NCBI GenBank assembly: GCA_963826795.1 | Contig: CAWGYT010000004.1 | Location: 558,001 to 622,000 of the forward strand | From: CAWGYT01 sp963826795 | Lineage (GTDB): Bacteria > Planctomycetota > Planctomycetia > Pirellulales > Pirellulaceae | Length of the DNA: 64,000 nt | Reading direction: 5' to 3' | Shown here: in pieces, positions 36,454-45,972 of the stretch | How the letters are laid out: the number at the start of each line of letters is the position of its first letter | How positions within the stretch are numbered: the first letter of the stretch is position 1 | Notes under the pieces: model-generated | What the model was told of the DNA's origin: nothing | The model's database searches: none | The model's input: only the letters and a program-made list of their open reading frames with translations | Translations under genes and position numbers: made by a program

Positions 36454-37794
36454 ATGAGTTTCGTTTGGAGTTACTTGCGCCCGGTTGCTTGGACGTTCAG
36501 CCTGGTGGTTTGCGTTTCCCTTCGGGCCGCGCCGCAACTGCCGGGGCCACCGCAAGAGCAGCCCATTGCGATCCTGAACGCGACGATTCATCCGGTGAGC
36601 GGGCCATTGATCGAAGCCGGGACCCTCTTGTTCGATGCGGGTCGGATTGTGGCCGTGGGGACCGATGTTGAATTGCCGGACGGGACCTTGCGAATCGAAG
36701 GGCAAGGAAAGCATGTCTATCCCGGTTTGTTTTCGGCGGGCGGCGAGCTTGGGCTGGTCGAGATTAATTCGATTCGAGCGACGCAGGACGCGTCCGAGAG
36801 CGGCGCAGTCAATCCGAACGTCAAGGCTGAAGTGGCCGTCAATCCCGACAGCGAGCTGATTCCGGTCACGCGCGCCAATGGAGTGTTGCTAACGCTGACG
36901 GTTCCCAGCGGAGGCCTTGTTGCCGGGATGGCGGCCGTGCTGCAACTGGACGGCTGGACCTGGGAACAGATGACCGTCGCCGCTCCGGTCGCAATGCACG
37001 TCCAGTGGCCGTCAATGCGCGCTGGCTCGGGCGGACGTTCGGAGCGTTCGGGAGGCAGGCCGCAGGCTGACCGGACGCCGCAACTCCAGAAGCTGCACGA
37101 GTTGTTTGACCAGGCCGAACAGTTTCGCCAAGCCGGTCAAGGGGCTGCCTCCGACTTGCGTCTGGAAGCGATGCTGCCGGTTTTGGAAGGCAAGCTGCCG
37201 TTGCTGGTCAGCGCCGATTCTCAGCGACAAATTCAAACCGCCGTCGCCTTTGCGGCCCAGCGGAAACTGAAACTGATCATCAACGGAGGGTATGACGCGG
37301 AAACCTGCGCGCTGCTGTTGCGCGAACATGACGTACCCGTCATCATTCCCGCCATTTATCGGTTGCCGCGCCGGCGTTCCGACCCCGTCGACGCCGCCTA
37401 TACCTTGCCGGAACGTTTGCGCCAGGCCGGCGTGCGGTTCTGCATCGCCGGAGTCGATCGCTTCGGGGCGTCCAACTTGCGCAACCTTCCCTACCATGCC
37501 GCCACGGCTGCCGCCTACGGCTTGCCCGCCCCCGACGCGCTGCGGGCGATTACGCTCTCCCCGGCAGAAATCCTCGGAGTCGCCGACCGTGTCGGATCGC
37601 TCGACGCCGGTAAAGACGCGACCTTGTTCGTCGCCGACGGCGATCCTCTGGAGACGGAAACGCACGTCCTGATGGCCTTTATCCAAGGAGCCCGCGTCGA
37701 TCTCGGGAACCGCCACGACCAACTCTGGCAAAAGTACCAGGAGAAATACCGGCGACTCGAAGCTCGCGGAACGCGGCAGGCCGCCGAGAAGTAG
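36454..37794 (+). CDS. Amidohydrolase-like exported protein with degenerate metal site
   Basis: A 446-aa protein starting at ATG 36454 with a signal peptide (FSLVVCVSLRAAPQLP). It has the flanking beta domain (ILNATIHPVSG, EAGTLLFDAGRIVAVG), then KHVYPGLFSAGGELGLVEI, where active amidohydrolases carry HxH. Here the histidines are absent. The C-terminal closing motif is kept (AAYGLPAPDALRAITLSPAEILGVADRVGSLDAGKDATLFVADG). It is therefore probably non-hydrolytic or uses a different site. It lies 33 bp after the double-domain protein, on the same strand, and the two may work as a complex. Periplasmic. Confidence 0.85.
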   Translation: MSFVWSYLRPVAWTFSLVVCVSLRAAPQLPGPPQEQPIAILNATIHPVSGPLIEAGTLLFDAGRIVAVGTDVELPDGTLRIEGQGKHVYPGLFSAGGELGLVEINSIRATQDASESGAVNPNVKAEVAVNPDSELIPVTRANGVLLTLTVPSGGLVAGMAAVLQLDGWTWEQMTVAAPVAMHVQWPSMRAGSGGRSERSGGRPQADRTPQLQKLHELFDQAEQFRQAGQGAASDLRLEAMLPVLEGKLPLLVSADSQRQIQTAVAFAAQRKLKLIINGGYDAETCALLLREHDVPVIIPAIYRLPRRRSDPVDAAYTLPERLRQAGVRFCIAGVDRFGASNLRNLPYHAATAAAYGLPAPDALRAITLSPAEILGVADRVGSLDAGKDATLFVADGDPLETETHVLMAFIQGARVDLGNRHDQLWQKYQEKYRRLEARGTRQAAEK

Positions 37795-38038
37795 GCCACT
37801 CTCCTCGTGCGCTCCATGTTGTTTCTTACCGGACATGATTCAGCCGGCCGCCGAATCGCAACCGGCGCGGTGCGAGTCTCGGGCAGCCGCGTCAAAATCG
37901 CGAACGCGCGTCTTTCGCCGGTGGAAGGCCGAATTAGACTGAAACCAGGGGGCCGATTGACGACGTTGACGATCCGCACCAAGTGAGCTCGCGGAAAGTT
38001 GCGTCCAAGCGATTCTTTCTCCCGGGAATTGAGAGGTC

Positions 38039-38770
38039 ATGTTGACGGCTTGGCGGTTTTATTTGGCGGCGATCTTCGTGTTCGGATTCAATTCGTTCGG
38101 GCAGGCGGGCGTCGGTTTCGACTATGGCCCCGGGACCGATGCCGCTCAAGAACCGTTCAATTTTGCGGTCGCGACTGCTCCGGGAAATACGCTCGGGATG
38201 GTCACGGCCGAAGCGGCTGCCAATGCTTCCGTGGCCGGTCCGCTGATGAATTCCCGCTCGCGGCGCAGTTTGGACATCCTGAGTTTATTTCAGCGGTTTG
38301 ACCTGTCGAATTTCTCGCAGCCCAGCGGCGGAGCGACCTCCACCGGCAACCGCGTCCGCATGCCGCTCCCTCAACTCGGCCTCGGCACCCAATCCCTGGC
38401 GGCCGGCGGCGTGGGTTTGGCGAGCCAGATGGTGGACGCGACCTGCGGTTACGTCCCGGTCAGTGCGGTTTATTGCTTCTGCATCTGTCAGAACGATCCC
38501 AATCCTCCCTCGGGCGGAAACGGCGGCGGAGGTGACCCAGGCGACGGAGGGACGGGTGGCAGCGGCGGTCCGGGGGGCGGAGACGGTGGACCCGGCGACG
38601 GGGGACCGGGTGGCGGCGATCCTGGCAACGGCGATCCTGGCGGTGGTGGGAATCCCAATCCGAGCGTCGTGCCGGAGCCGGGCAGTGGCACGCTCTGGAC
38701 GCTGGCCGGCGCGTTATTGGTTTGGGTGACGCGACGTCCCCGTGCGGCTTCGTGGCCCGCACCAACTTGA
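38039..38770 (+). CDS. PEP-CTERM protein with glycine-rich region
   Basis: A 243-aa exported protein. The ATG at 38039 (preceded by gagag) begins a signal peptide (FYLAAIFVFGFNSFGQAG). A small globular part with a Cys cluster (CGYVPVSAVYCFCICQ) is followed by about 45 residues of Gly/Asp/Pro repeats (GGPGGGDGGPGDGG). It ends in VPEPGSGTLWTLAGALLVW then VTRRPR, a PEP-CTERM sorting signal with hydrophobic helix and basic tail. It lies about 150 bp upstream of the exosortase gene and is a likely dedicated substrate. No enzymatic function is suggested. Confidence 0.8.
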   Translation: MLTAWRFYLAAIFVFGFNSFGQAGVGFDYGPGTDAAQEPFNFAVATAPGNTLGMVTAEAAANASVAGPLMNSRSRRSLDILSLFQRFDLSNFSQPSGGATSTGNRVRMPLPQLGLGTQSLAAGGVGLASQMVDATCGYVPVSAVYCFCICQNDPNPPSGGNGGGGDPGDGGTGGSGGPGGGDGGPGDGGPGGGDPGNGDPGGGGNPNPSVVPEPGSGTLWTLAGALLVWVTRRPRAASWPAPT

Positions 38771-38923
38771 TCGTGTGTCGCGTTTGGCCGACAGGACAGG
38801 ATCATTCAAACCGTGCCGTAGACTTGGGGCAACGCGGACACGGTGGGTCCGCCGTGGTGACGGTCTCTTTTTCCGGCCTTGGCCTCCTGTTGCCGGGCCG
38901 CTTCGTGTGACGAGCCCTGCTGC

Positions 38924-41900
38924 ATGGACAATGCCCGAGCCAACGCGGGACGCTTCCTTGACGCGAGGATTCTGAGCGGCGTGAGGTTCTCCGCGGACCG
39001 GCGTCGACTGGGATTCGTCCTCTGGTCGGGCCTGGTGGCGTGCGTCTTCGCTTGGGCCTATTGGCCGACATTACGAACAACATGGATGACGTGGCGGTCG
39101 GATCCCGACTATTCGCACGGCTTCCTCGTCTTGCCGATTGCGCTGGCGATTTGGCTTCGTCGCCGATCGGTTGGCGAGTTCGCGCCAGCGGAAGTTTCGG
39201 TCGGAGGACTTTCGCTGATTGCGCTGGCCTCGTTGTTGCGCGTGGCCGCCGGGCAATTCTATCTGTTGCCGCTGGACGCCTGGTCGATTCCCGTGTGGCT
39301 GGCGGGCGTCGTCTGGACGTTCGCAGGCTGGCGAACGCTTGTGCGTGCGCTGCCGGCCCTGGCGTTTCTTTGGTTTGCGGCTCCTCTGCCGGAACGTTTC
39401 GACCAGCTCTTGGGTCTACCCTTGCAGATGCGCGCGGCGGCCGCCAGCGCGTGGATTCTGCAGTGCCTGTGCCAACCCGCGGTGGCCTCCGGAACGACGC
39501 TGCTGCTGGGCGCGGAGGTGTTCGAAGTCGAGCACGCCTGTAGTGGGCTGCGCATGTTTTTTGGTTCCTTGGCGATGGCGACGGCCTTCGCGGCCTTGGG
39601 CCCGGCCGATCGCTTTACGAAACTGGCGCTCGTCCTGCTCGTCGCGCCGATCGCGATGTTGGCCAACGTGGTGCGGATCGTAACCACCGCGCTGCTGTAC
39701 CAGCATGCTCCGACGGCGATTGCCCGCCGTTTCGTCCACGACTTCGCGGGTCTGTCGATGGTCGCGGTTGCCCTGGCGTTGTTCGCGACCGTGGTCGGTC
39801 TAACGCATTGGGTGTCCAGCACGTTCGCCCGAGATCGTCAGCGCTGCTTGCGGTGGCTGCCGGCCTGGCCGGTGGTCATCGCGACGCTGGTCCTGATCGG
39901 GACTGTCTGGCATGACCGTCAGCAGCAGGAGGTCCATCGGGCGATGCTGGAGGCGGCGGCGACGTACGAGCAGCGACAGGACTGGGCAACGGCGGCGGGT
40001 TACTTGCGTCGCTACGTGCAATTGAACCCCGCGGACAAGCCCGCGCTCGGACGACTGGCCGAGGCGATGGGTCGCGCGGCGCGCGGACTACCCGCGAAGC
40101 AGCGGGCTCTGACCGTGATGACGGCTGCCTGGAGGGCGAATCCCGACAACTTGATGCTCGCGCGACAACAGGCACAACTGGCGCTCGAGCTGCATCAGGA
40201 TCGACAAGTCATCGCGACGACCGACTCGATGCTGGCGTGCACGCAGATCGCGCAGCGGGAGCATGCCGAGACGCGACGTTTGGCGGCCCGCTGGCGCGCC
40301 GCCGCGATGTACCAGCTGATGGCCGAGTCCGATCCGAGCGTGCCATTCACCTGGAACGACGTCGCCGATGCCCTGCGTGCGGCGGTCGAATTGGATTCAA
40401 GTTTTCCGCAGCACGCGCTGCGTTTGGCGCTTGTTTACCGCGAGCACCTGGATCGCCCGGCCGCTGCCGAGCGTGTGGCAAGGGCGGACCGCGTGATCGA
40501 TCGCCTGGTCGAGACGAATCCCGACCTGGCGGAAGCATGGCTGGTTCGCTACCGCTACCGCCGGATGTATCACCCCAACCTGGAGTCGTCCCCGCCCGAA
40601 CAGGAGACGTCGATCGACGCGGATCTCGACCGGGCCCTCGATCTGGACAGCAAGTCAAGCGAGCGCAACGTGCACATTTTGGTGGCGGCGGCGGAACGGA
40701 TGCGGGGGCGCGGCGAGCTGGATGCGGCCCTTGCGCTTTACCAGGCCGCTCTGCAAGCGAACTCGCTCGACGTTCGTCCCTACCTGGCGATCAGCGAGAT
40801 CTGGACCGAGCGTGGGACGCCGCAGGACCGCCAGCAGGCACTCGACGTGCTGCAGCAAGGGCTGCGGCGGATCGGTGCCGATGAAGTACCGCTCTTGTTA
40901 CCGTTGATCGAGCAACTCGTGGCCTTGGAGCGGCCGGCCGAAGCGGATCGCTACGAGCAACGGGTGGAAGCCAGCCTGCGGCGCTACCCCGAGCCCCTTG
41001 GGATGGCGTATCGCATTCAATTGCAGCACGTCCGTTCATGGCGACTCGCTCGACACGGGTCGTATGCCCAGGCCGGCGAACAACTGCGCGGGCTGCTGGA
41101 GTCGCTCGCCGCCAGAAGCGTCCGCTCGTCCCCCGACTACGTGGCTCAAGCCTGGGCCAGTGTGGGCCAGTACGCACGCATGGCGAACGATTGGGATCGT
41201 GCGGCGGACGCCTATCAACGCGCCGCGGCGCTGGACGACGCGTGGCGGCTGGAGTACCGCTGGGCGTTGGCGAGGCGGACGGAAGTCGAGGGCGATTGGG
41301 ACCAGGCCCAACTCCGATATCGCGAGCTTGCGGGGACCGAGGCGGACGCGATGGATGCCTGGCTTGGGGCCGCCCGGGTCGCTCTGCGTCAACAGGTGCT
41401 GCTGCGTCCTGAACTGCGTGATTGGGCGCCGCTGCGCCGCGCCCTGGCTTCGGCCAGGTCGATCGCGGGAGATCGTGCGGACGAAGTGTGGGTGTTGGAG
41501 GCCAATCAGGCGTTGATTTCGGGACGATCCGACCAAGCGGTCCGGATCCTCGAAGAGGGGATTCAACGGCGTCCCGATTCCGCCTTGGTGCGGCGCGCGC
41601 TGGCTTTGTTGTGCGTCCGTCGCGGCGAGGCGGAACGTGCGTTAGAAGTGGCGTCCGCCGAGTCGTCGGGCGAGCGTGACTCGAACGCGGCGGTGTTGCT
41701 CCGCAGCGAGATCTTGCAGGCCGTTGGTCGGGAGGCTGAGGCGATTGAGCTGCTGCGAGACGCCCTCGCAGCGACGGGTGAAACTCCCTCGGTGACGTTG
41801 TGCGTCCAACTGGCGTCGCAATACCTTCAGTCCGGGCAGTGGTCCCAGGCTCGCGATTTGCTGGATCGCGCCGCCGAAATCGATCCTCGCGACCTCCGCG

Positions 41901-42253
41901 TCACGGCGGGCTTGAGTGAAGTCGCTTGGCGCCTTCAGGATTGGAAGCGACTGGAACAGTGCGAAGCCACGTTGCGCGCGGCCGAAGGCAGTGAGGGTGC
42001 CTTGTGGAGAACGATTCGGATTCGTCGTCTGCTGGCTCAATCGCTGGCGGCGCCCGATGGAAACGGCGCCAGTCGGCGCGCGAGATCGATGACCTCGCGC
42101 GCCAATTGGAAGTGCTGCATCCCCATCTGCAACAGACACGAATCGCCGCCGCGAGAGTTGCCACCTATCGCGGCCGGTCGTGGAACGCGGTTGCCGACTA
42201 CGAAGCGGCATGGGAGTTGGGCTTGCCCCGCGTCAGCCTGGCCGTCGAATTGA
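38924..42253 (+). CDS. Exosortase fused to TPR domain (part 1, to the frameshift)
   Basis: An integral-membrane exosortase, the transpeptidase/protease that recognises PEP-CTERM tails. About eight membrane segments fill residues 20-310. The catalytic Cys206 (EHACSGLRM), Arg251 (NVVRIV) and His272 (VHDFAG) are all present, as is SDPDYSHGFLVLP. Instead of ending there, the frame continues through another membrane helix (WPVVIATLVLIGTVW, about 310-326) into a very long series of TPR-like helical repeats (TYEQRQDWATAAGYLRRYVQLNPADKPALGRLAEAMG and others). The conserved reading leaves this frame near 42055-42075 and continues in the frame of the next entry; the last ~60 codons of this ORF are out-of-frame sequence. 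The ATG at 38924 is the most likely start. A separate TPR gene is usual in other genomes. Confidence 0.85.
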   Translation: MDNARANAGRFLDARILSGVRFSADRRRLGFVLWSGLVACVFAWAYWPTLRTTWMTWRSDPDYSHGFLVLPIALAIWLRRRSVGEFAPAEVSVGGLSLIALASLLRVAAGQFYLLPLDAWSIPVWLAGVVWTFAGWRTLVRALPALAFLWFAAPLPERFDQLLGLPLQMRAAAASAWILQCLCQPAVASGTTLLLGAEVFEVEHACSGLRMFFGSLAMATAFAALGPADRFTKLALVLLVAPIAMLANVVRIVTTALLYQHAPTAIARRFVHDFAGLSMVAVALALFATVVGLTHWVSSTFARDRQRCLRWLPAWPVVIATLVLIGTVWHDRQQQEVHRAMLEAAATYEQRQDWATAAGYLRRYVQLNPADKPALGRLAEAMGRAARGLPAKQRALTVMTAAWRANPDNLMLARQQAQLALELHQDRQVIATTDSMLACTQIAQREHAETRRLAARWRAAAMYQLMAESDPSVPFTWNDVADALRAAVELDSSFPQHALRLALVYREHLDRPAAAERVARADRVIDRLVETNPDLAEAWLVRYRYRRMYHPNLESSPPEQETSIDADLDRALDLDSKSSERNVHILVAAAERMRGRGELDAALALYQAALQANSLDVRPYLAISEIWTERGTPQDRQQALDVLQQGLRRIGADEVPLLLPLIEQLVALERPAEADRYEQRVEASLRRYPEPLGMAYRIQLQHVRSWRLARHGSYAQAGEQLRGLLESLAARSVRSSPDYVAQAWASVGQYARMANDWDRAADAYQRAAALDDAWRLEYRWALARRTEVEGDWDQAQLRYRELAGTEADAMDAWLGAARVALRQQVLLRPELRDWAPLRRALASARSIAGDRADEVWVLEANQALISGRSDQAVRILEEGIQRRPDSALVRRALALLCVRRGEAERALEVASAESSGERDSNAAVLLRSEILQAVGREAEAIELLRDALAATGETPSVTLCVQLASQYLQSGQWSQARDLLDRAAEIDPRDLRVTAGLSEVAWRLQDWKRLEQCEATLRAAEGSEGALWRTIRIRRLLAQSLAAPDGNGASRRARSMTSRANWKCCIPICNRHESPPRELPPIAAGRGTRLPTTKRHGSWACPASAWPSN

Positions 42254-44181
42254 TCGGACTGTTGAACGAACTCGGTGAAACCGACCGTGCTCAGCGCGAC
42301 GTGCGCGAAATTCGCCAGTACCTTGACGCGACGGCCAACGTGATTGACCCGGCGCTGCTGGATTGGTCCGACGAGTCGGCGGCCGAGGCGATCGGTTCGG
42401 CCGAGACGCAGGTGCACGAGCATCCCAGCGGCGAGTCATATCTGAAACTCGGGCGGACGCTGGTCCTAGTCGCTCGGCCGGAACAACGCGATTACCGATC
42501 GAAATTGCAACAGGCCGAGTCGGCGTTTCGCCGGGCGGTGGAATTGGAACCGCGGAATCCTCGCACCTGGGCGGCACTGTTTCGCTTCCTCGTAGCCGTC
42601 AGCCCGGATCCGATTGAGTCGCAGCGGCTGTTGGCGTCGCTGGCCGAACGTCCTGAGATCACCGAATTGAATCGCGCCTTCACGTTGGCCCAATTGCATG
42701 AGTCAATCGGAAGTAAAGCGGCGGCGGACGCCAGCTATCGTGAATCGCTGCGCCTGGTGCGGAAGCAGCCAGTGCTGGCTGAACAATTGATCGTCTACGA
42801 ACGGTCCGCCCAGTACTTTCGCGCGCATCGCCCCGATCTGGCGGAGGATTGTTGCCGTCGGGCGCTGGACATCGATCCCGCCGCGCTCGGCCCACTCCGA
42901 ATCCTGTTGGAACTTCGACTTGACCAGCACACGGTCGAGTCGGTCCGCGAGGCGCTCGAATTGATCGAGCAAATGCGCAAGTACGAGATTGACGGTGATA
43001 CGGAGAAACGTCTTGAGGCCCAAGTGCTGTTGCTGGCGGCTGACCTGGGTGCCGCGGATCCCGCCGAATCGCGACGGCGCGGGATCGAGCGACTCAAAGG
43101 CTTAACGAACACGACCAGCCAGGACGCGCTGTTGCTGGCGGAGTTCTACTTGAGTGACAATCAACGCGCCGAGGCGATCTCCAATCTGCGGTTGGTCGTC
43201 GATACCATCCCAGCCGACGTCGATCAACTGTTGCGTTTCTTGCGAGTTCACGACGAGCAGTTGTACGACGACACTCGATTGCGACTCTTGGCCGATCGCC
43301 TTTACGACCGGCTGGAGGGCATTCCGGCCTTTGGCCTCCAAACGCTCGACTTGCGTTTGGAAACAACTGGAAGACGGACCCACGGCGAGTTCGCTCAACG
43401 TCAATCAATGGCGTCAGCCATGATCACCCGGTACGCGCGGGGTGCCATGGATCAGACGTTGGATCCCGATCGCCAGGTGAGGGTCTTGAGCGAACTGATG
43501 GGACACTTGCTGCGGACCGATCGCTGGGACCACGCTTGGCAATTGACCCGCGTGACACCCGAGCTCTTGCCCGGCACGGGGGCCGACGTGGCGTTGGCGA
43601 CGGCGCTGGCCAGGGCAGACGTGGATGATTCACGGAATCGCTCACGTGTCGCCCAGATCGGCCGCATGGCGGCGGAGAATTTGAACGACGAGCGGCTTCA
43701 GTTTGCGATGGGAAACCTGCAGCTGACATTCGGCGATTATCGGGCGGCGATCACCTCCTACCGCCGTTGCCTGGAACTGGCGCCGAAGCATGCGATGACG
43801 CACAATAATCTGGCCTTGGCCTTGGCCTATCAGGATGCATCGCGTTTGCCGGAGTGTTTCGAGCAATTAGAGCAGGCGATCCAGATTGGCGGCCGCAAGG
43901 CGACCTTTCTGGATTCGCTGGCGATCCTGCACTTGCTTGCGAACGACCCGCGCGCGGCCGTGGAGTGTTTGTTGGAGGCGTCTGCCGAAGGATCGGGCGA
44001 TGCGATGATCTTTCTTCACCTGGCCGTGGCTTGGCTGGACTGCGGAGACCAGAACCGGGCGCAGTACGCTTTTGCGATGGCAGTCCGTCGCGAGGTCTCG
44101 AGGGTGCCCTTGCTGCCGTTTGACCGCGATGCGTATCAACGCCTGCAGCTCGCGCTGTCGGAAGGGGGTCAAAGTGAGTGA
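42004..44181 (+). CDS. TPR region of the exosortase fusion (part 2, after the frameshift)
   Basis: C-terminal continuation of the exosortase-TPR protein. The true sequence in this frame starts at about 42065 (SAREIDDLARQLEVLHPHLQQ); the formal GTG start at 42004 is an artefact of the overlapping frames. About 700 residues of helical repeats follow, with canonical TPR spacing near the end (DYRAAITSYRRCLELAPKHAMTHNNLALALA, then SLAILHLLANDPRAAVECLLEAS, IFLHLAVAWLDCGDQNRAQYAF). TPR domains bind partner proteins and are common in exopolysaccharide/exosortase loci. The whole fusion would be about 1750 aa. Its stop overlaps the start of the EpsI gene by 8 bp, indicating translational coupling. Confidence 0.8.
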   Translation: MENDSDSSSAGSIAGGARWKRRQSAREIDDLARQLEVLHPHLQQTRIAAARVATYRGRSWNAVADYEAAWELGLPRVSLAVELIGLLNELGETDRAQRDVREIRQYLDATANVIDPALLDWSDESAAEAIGSAETQVHEHPSGESYLKLGRTLVLVARPEQRDYRSKLQQAESAFRRAVELEPRNPRTWAALFRFLVAVSPDPIESQRLLASLAERPEITELNRAFTLAQLHESIGSKAAADASYRESLRLVRKQPVLAEQLIVYERSAQYFRAHRPDLAEDCCRRALDIDPAALGPLRILLELRLDQHTVESVREALELIEQMRKYEIDGDTEKRLEAQVLLLAADLGAADPAESRRRGIERLKGLTNTTSQDALLLAEFYLSDNQRAEAISNLRLVVDTIPADVDQLLRFLRVHDEQLYDDTRLRLLADRLYDRLEGIPAFGLQTLDLRLETTGRRTHGEFAQRQSMASAMITRYARGAMDQTLDPDRQVRVLSELMGHLLRTDRWDHAWQLTRVTPELLPGTGADVALATALARADVDDSRNRSRVAQIGRMAAENLNDERLQFAMGNLQLTFGDYRAAITSYRRCLELAPKHAMTHNNLALALAYQDASRLPECFEQLEQAIQIGGRKATFLDSLAILHLLANDPRAAVECLLEASAEGSGDAMIFLHLAVAWLDCGDQNRAQYAFAMAVRREVSRVPLLPFDRDAYQRLQLALSEGGQSE

Positions 44182-44905
44182 TCGACGCACACGCGTGAAC
44201 CGACCTGGTGCTGTCGACGAGCCGTTGCGACGACGCATGGTTCTGACGCTGGCCGTCTGCGCCCTGACGATACCGGCCGCCTATTTTCAGGGGCATGTAC
44301 TGCAGCGCTGGGGCGACGATCATGACCTCCAGCGAGAGGTACTCGCCTTACAAGAGATCCCGACGCAGCTTGGCCAGTGGCGTTTCGTCGAGGACGGAGT
44401 TCCGCTGGCAGCAAGCGCGCAAGCGAAGCTCCAGGTTCGCGGCTATTGCCACCGGATTTATGAGCACCCGGTGACGGGACAGCGCGTCGCCTTGGTCCTG
44501 TTGGTTGGGCCCGCCGGCCCGCTGGTGCGGCACCCACCGGAAATTTGCTACCAGACGTGCGCCAATCGATTGCTGGCCAGCGAGCCGCTTCGGATCGACG
44601 CCGGAGGTCAGGTGGCCGAGTTGAGGAGATTGCGGTACCAGTCGGCCGGAGCCGTCGACGGGGACTTCGTGGTGGCCTATGGCTTTGGCTGTCACGGCGT
44701 CTGGGCCTGTCCCGTCTCACCGCGCATGTCCTACGCCGGCCAAAGTGCGCTTTACAAGCTCCACGTCCTCTCCGACATGACCGGCGAGTCGGCCTTGACG
44801 GGTCTGACTGATTTCCTTCAGCAGTTGCTTCCGGCGTTGAATCAGGACACGCGCCGGGCAGCTTCGCAGGTGCTCGAATTGAGCTTGACTTATCGCCCTG
44901 TTTGA
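44174..44905 (+). CDS. Exosortase-associated EpsI-type protein
   Basis: A 243-aa protein of the EpsI/exosortase C-terminal-domain type. The start is GTG at 44174, overlapping the TPR stop and preceded by GAAGGGGG; a longer frame upstream lies wholly in the TPR gene. It has one membrane anchor at about 18-38 (MVLTLAVCALTIPAAYF), then the family features PTQLGQWRF, LVRHPPEICYQTCAN and a C-terminal DFLQQLLPAL region. EpsI proteins accompany exosortases in exopolysaccharide loci. Their exact activity is unsettled; a role in sorting or in processing at the membrane is usually assumed. Operon with the exosortase fusion. Confidence 0.85.
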   Translation: MSDRRTRVNRPGAVDEPLRRRMVLTLAVCALTIPAAYFQGHVLQRWGDDHDLQREVLALQEIPTQLGQWRFVEDGVPLAASAQAKLQVRGYCHRIYEHPVTGQRVALVLLVGPAGPLVRHPPEICYQTCANRLLASEPLRIDAGGQVAELRRLRYQSAGAVDGDFVVAYGFGCHGVWACPVSPRMSYAGQSALYKLHVLSDMTGESALTGLTDFLQQLLPALNQDTRRAASQVLELSLTYRPV

Positions 44906-45341
44906 GCCTTTTCGTGCGGCGATGGAAACCTGCAGTCGGACGTTTCGAATTGCCGTTTGGGGTTCGTCTTGGCACGCATCGGCCGATTTGTTAAGGTCCC
45001 TCATCATCAGTCGAATGACGTGTCGGGATTGGGTTCCGCCACGAAAAAACTCGCCCCCCAAGCCGTGTATAACCGCCAGGCATCCGCCCCGGCAACGTTT
45101 GGTCTCCACGAGGATGGATCCCCGGGAACGCCTGACGTTTGGTGACGCGTTGGCTTGTGAATTCGGGGTGCGTGAGTTTCCTGTGGATGATTGTGTTTTG
45201 ATGGAATCAGACAGCCACCTGGCTGCCGAAAGTTCCGCGGGGCAACTGTCCAACCCCTCGGCGAGGAAACATCGCATGAAACCCACTTACGCCTCAGAAT
45301 GTTCTCGGGTCCCTGCCGGAGTGAAAAATGGAGGTAAGCTC
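44906..45341 (+). other. Upstream region of the acetyltransferase gene
   Basis: A 436-bp stretch. An open frame continuous with the acetyltransferase runs back through it but is not protein-like. An in-frame ATG at about 45275 (MKPTYASECSRV) is an alternative start. No promoter stands out. Confidence 0.4.
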
Positions 45342-45863
45342 ATGAGCCTGGAAGGCAAGCAGGAGTCGAAAGTGCACATCCGCTGGATGATCCGACGCGA
45401 TATGCCGGAGATTCTCGGCATCGAACAACAAAGCTTTGAGTTTCCCTGGAGCGAGGAAGACTTTGTCCGCTGTTTGCGGCAGCGAAACTGCATTGGAATG
45501 GTGGCGGAAAACGGCGATCGGATCGTGGGGTTCATGATTTACGAGCTGCACAAGAGCCGCCTTCATATCTTGAACTTTGCCGTTCATGCCGACTTTCGAC
45601 GACAAGGTGTGGGACGGCAGATGGCATCCAAGCTGGCCAGCAAGCTGTCATATCAACGGAGAACACGGATCCTGCTGGAAGTTCGGGAGACGAATTTGAG
45701 TGCCCAGCTGTTCTTTCGCTCGACTGGATTCCGCGCGGTCTCCGTGTTGCGTGATTTCTACGAAGATACGATCGAGGATGCGTATTTGATGGAGCAGGTC
45801 TATCAACCGACGCTGCAAGAGGCGTTGCAGCCGGTCAATCGCATCACGCGCCTGGCGGGCTGA
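45342..45863 (+). CDS. rimI: GNAT acetyltransferase, RimI-type
   Basis: A 173-aa GNAT protein similar to RimI, which acetylates the N-terminal alanine of ribosomal protein S18. It carries IRWMIRRDMPEILGIEQQSFEFPWSEEDF, the acetyl-CoA loop RRQGVGRQM, and LEVRETNLSAQLFFRSTGFRAV, which is characteristic of RimI. The ATG at 45342 has GGAGGT 6 nt upstream, the best Shine-Dalgarno in the region, so I prefer it to longer in-frame starts. Cytoplasmic. The gene is downstream of the exosortase operon but is separated by over 400 bp. It converges on the minus-strand ATPase operon. A function in S18 acetylation is likely but other targets are possible. Confidence 0.9.
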   Translation: MSLEGKQESKVHIRWMIRRDMPEILGIEQQSFEFPWSEEDFVRCLRQRNCIGMVAENGDRIVGFMIYELHKSRLHILNFAVHADFRRQGVGRQMASKLASKLSYQRRTRILLEVRETNLSAQLFFRSTGFRAVSVLRDFYEDTIEDAYLMEQVYQPTLQEALQPVNRITRLAG

Positions 45864-45972
45864 GCCAGAGATCGCGGGCGTCAAGCGTGGGCGAGTCGGC
45901 AAGGCCGCGGCCCGCAGGGCCAGCGCGGAACGGCGCAGCCGTCGCGCGGGTCGGGTCGACGCTAATCGAACG

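Noticed and set aside
34369..36714. A 781-codon minus-strand frame opposite the double amidohydrolase
   Set aside because: Antisense shadow of a conserved domain with intact active-site motifs on the plus strand.
38500..38680. Collagen-like domain in the glycine-rich protein
   Set aside because: The repeats are Gly/Asp/Pro-rich but do not keep a regular Gly-X-Y period, so it is only a flexible linker before the sorting signal.
42004..42253. The TPR frame starting at 42004 as an independent gene overlapping the exosortase-TPR gene
   Set aside because: Its first ~20 codons mirror the conserved upstream frame and it has no ribosome binding site; a single-base frameshift explains both frames.
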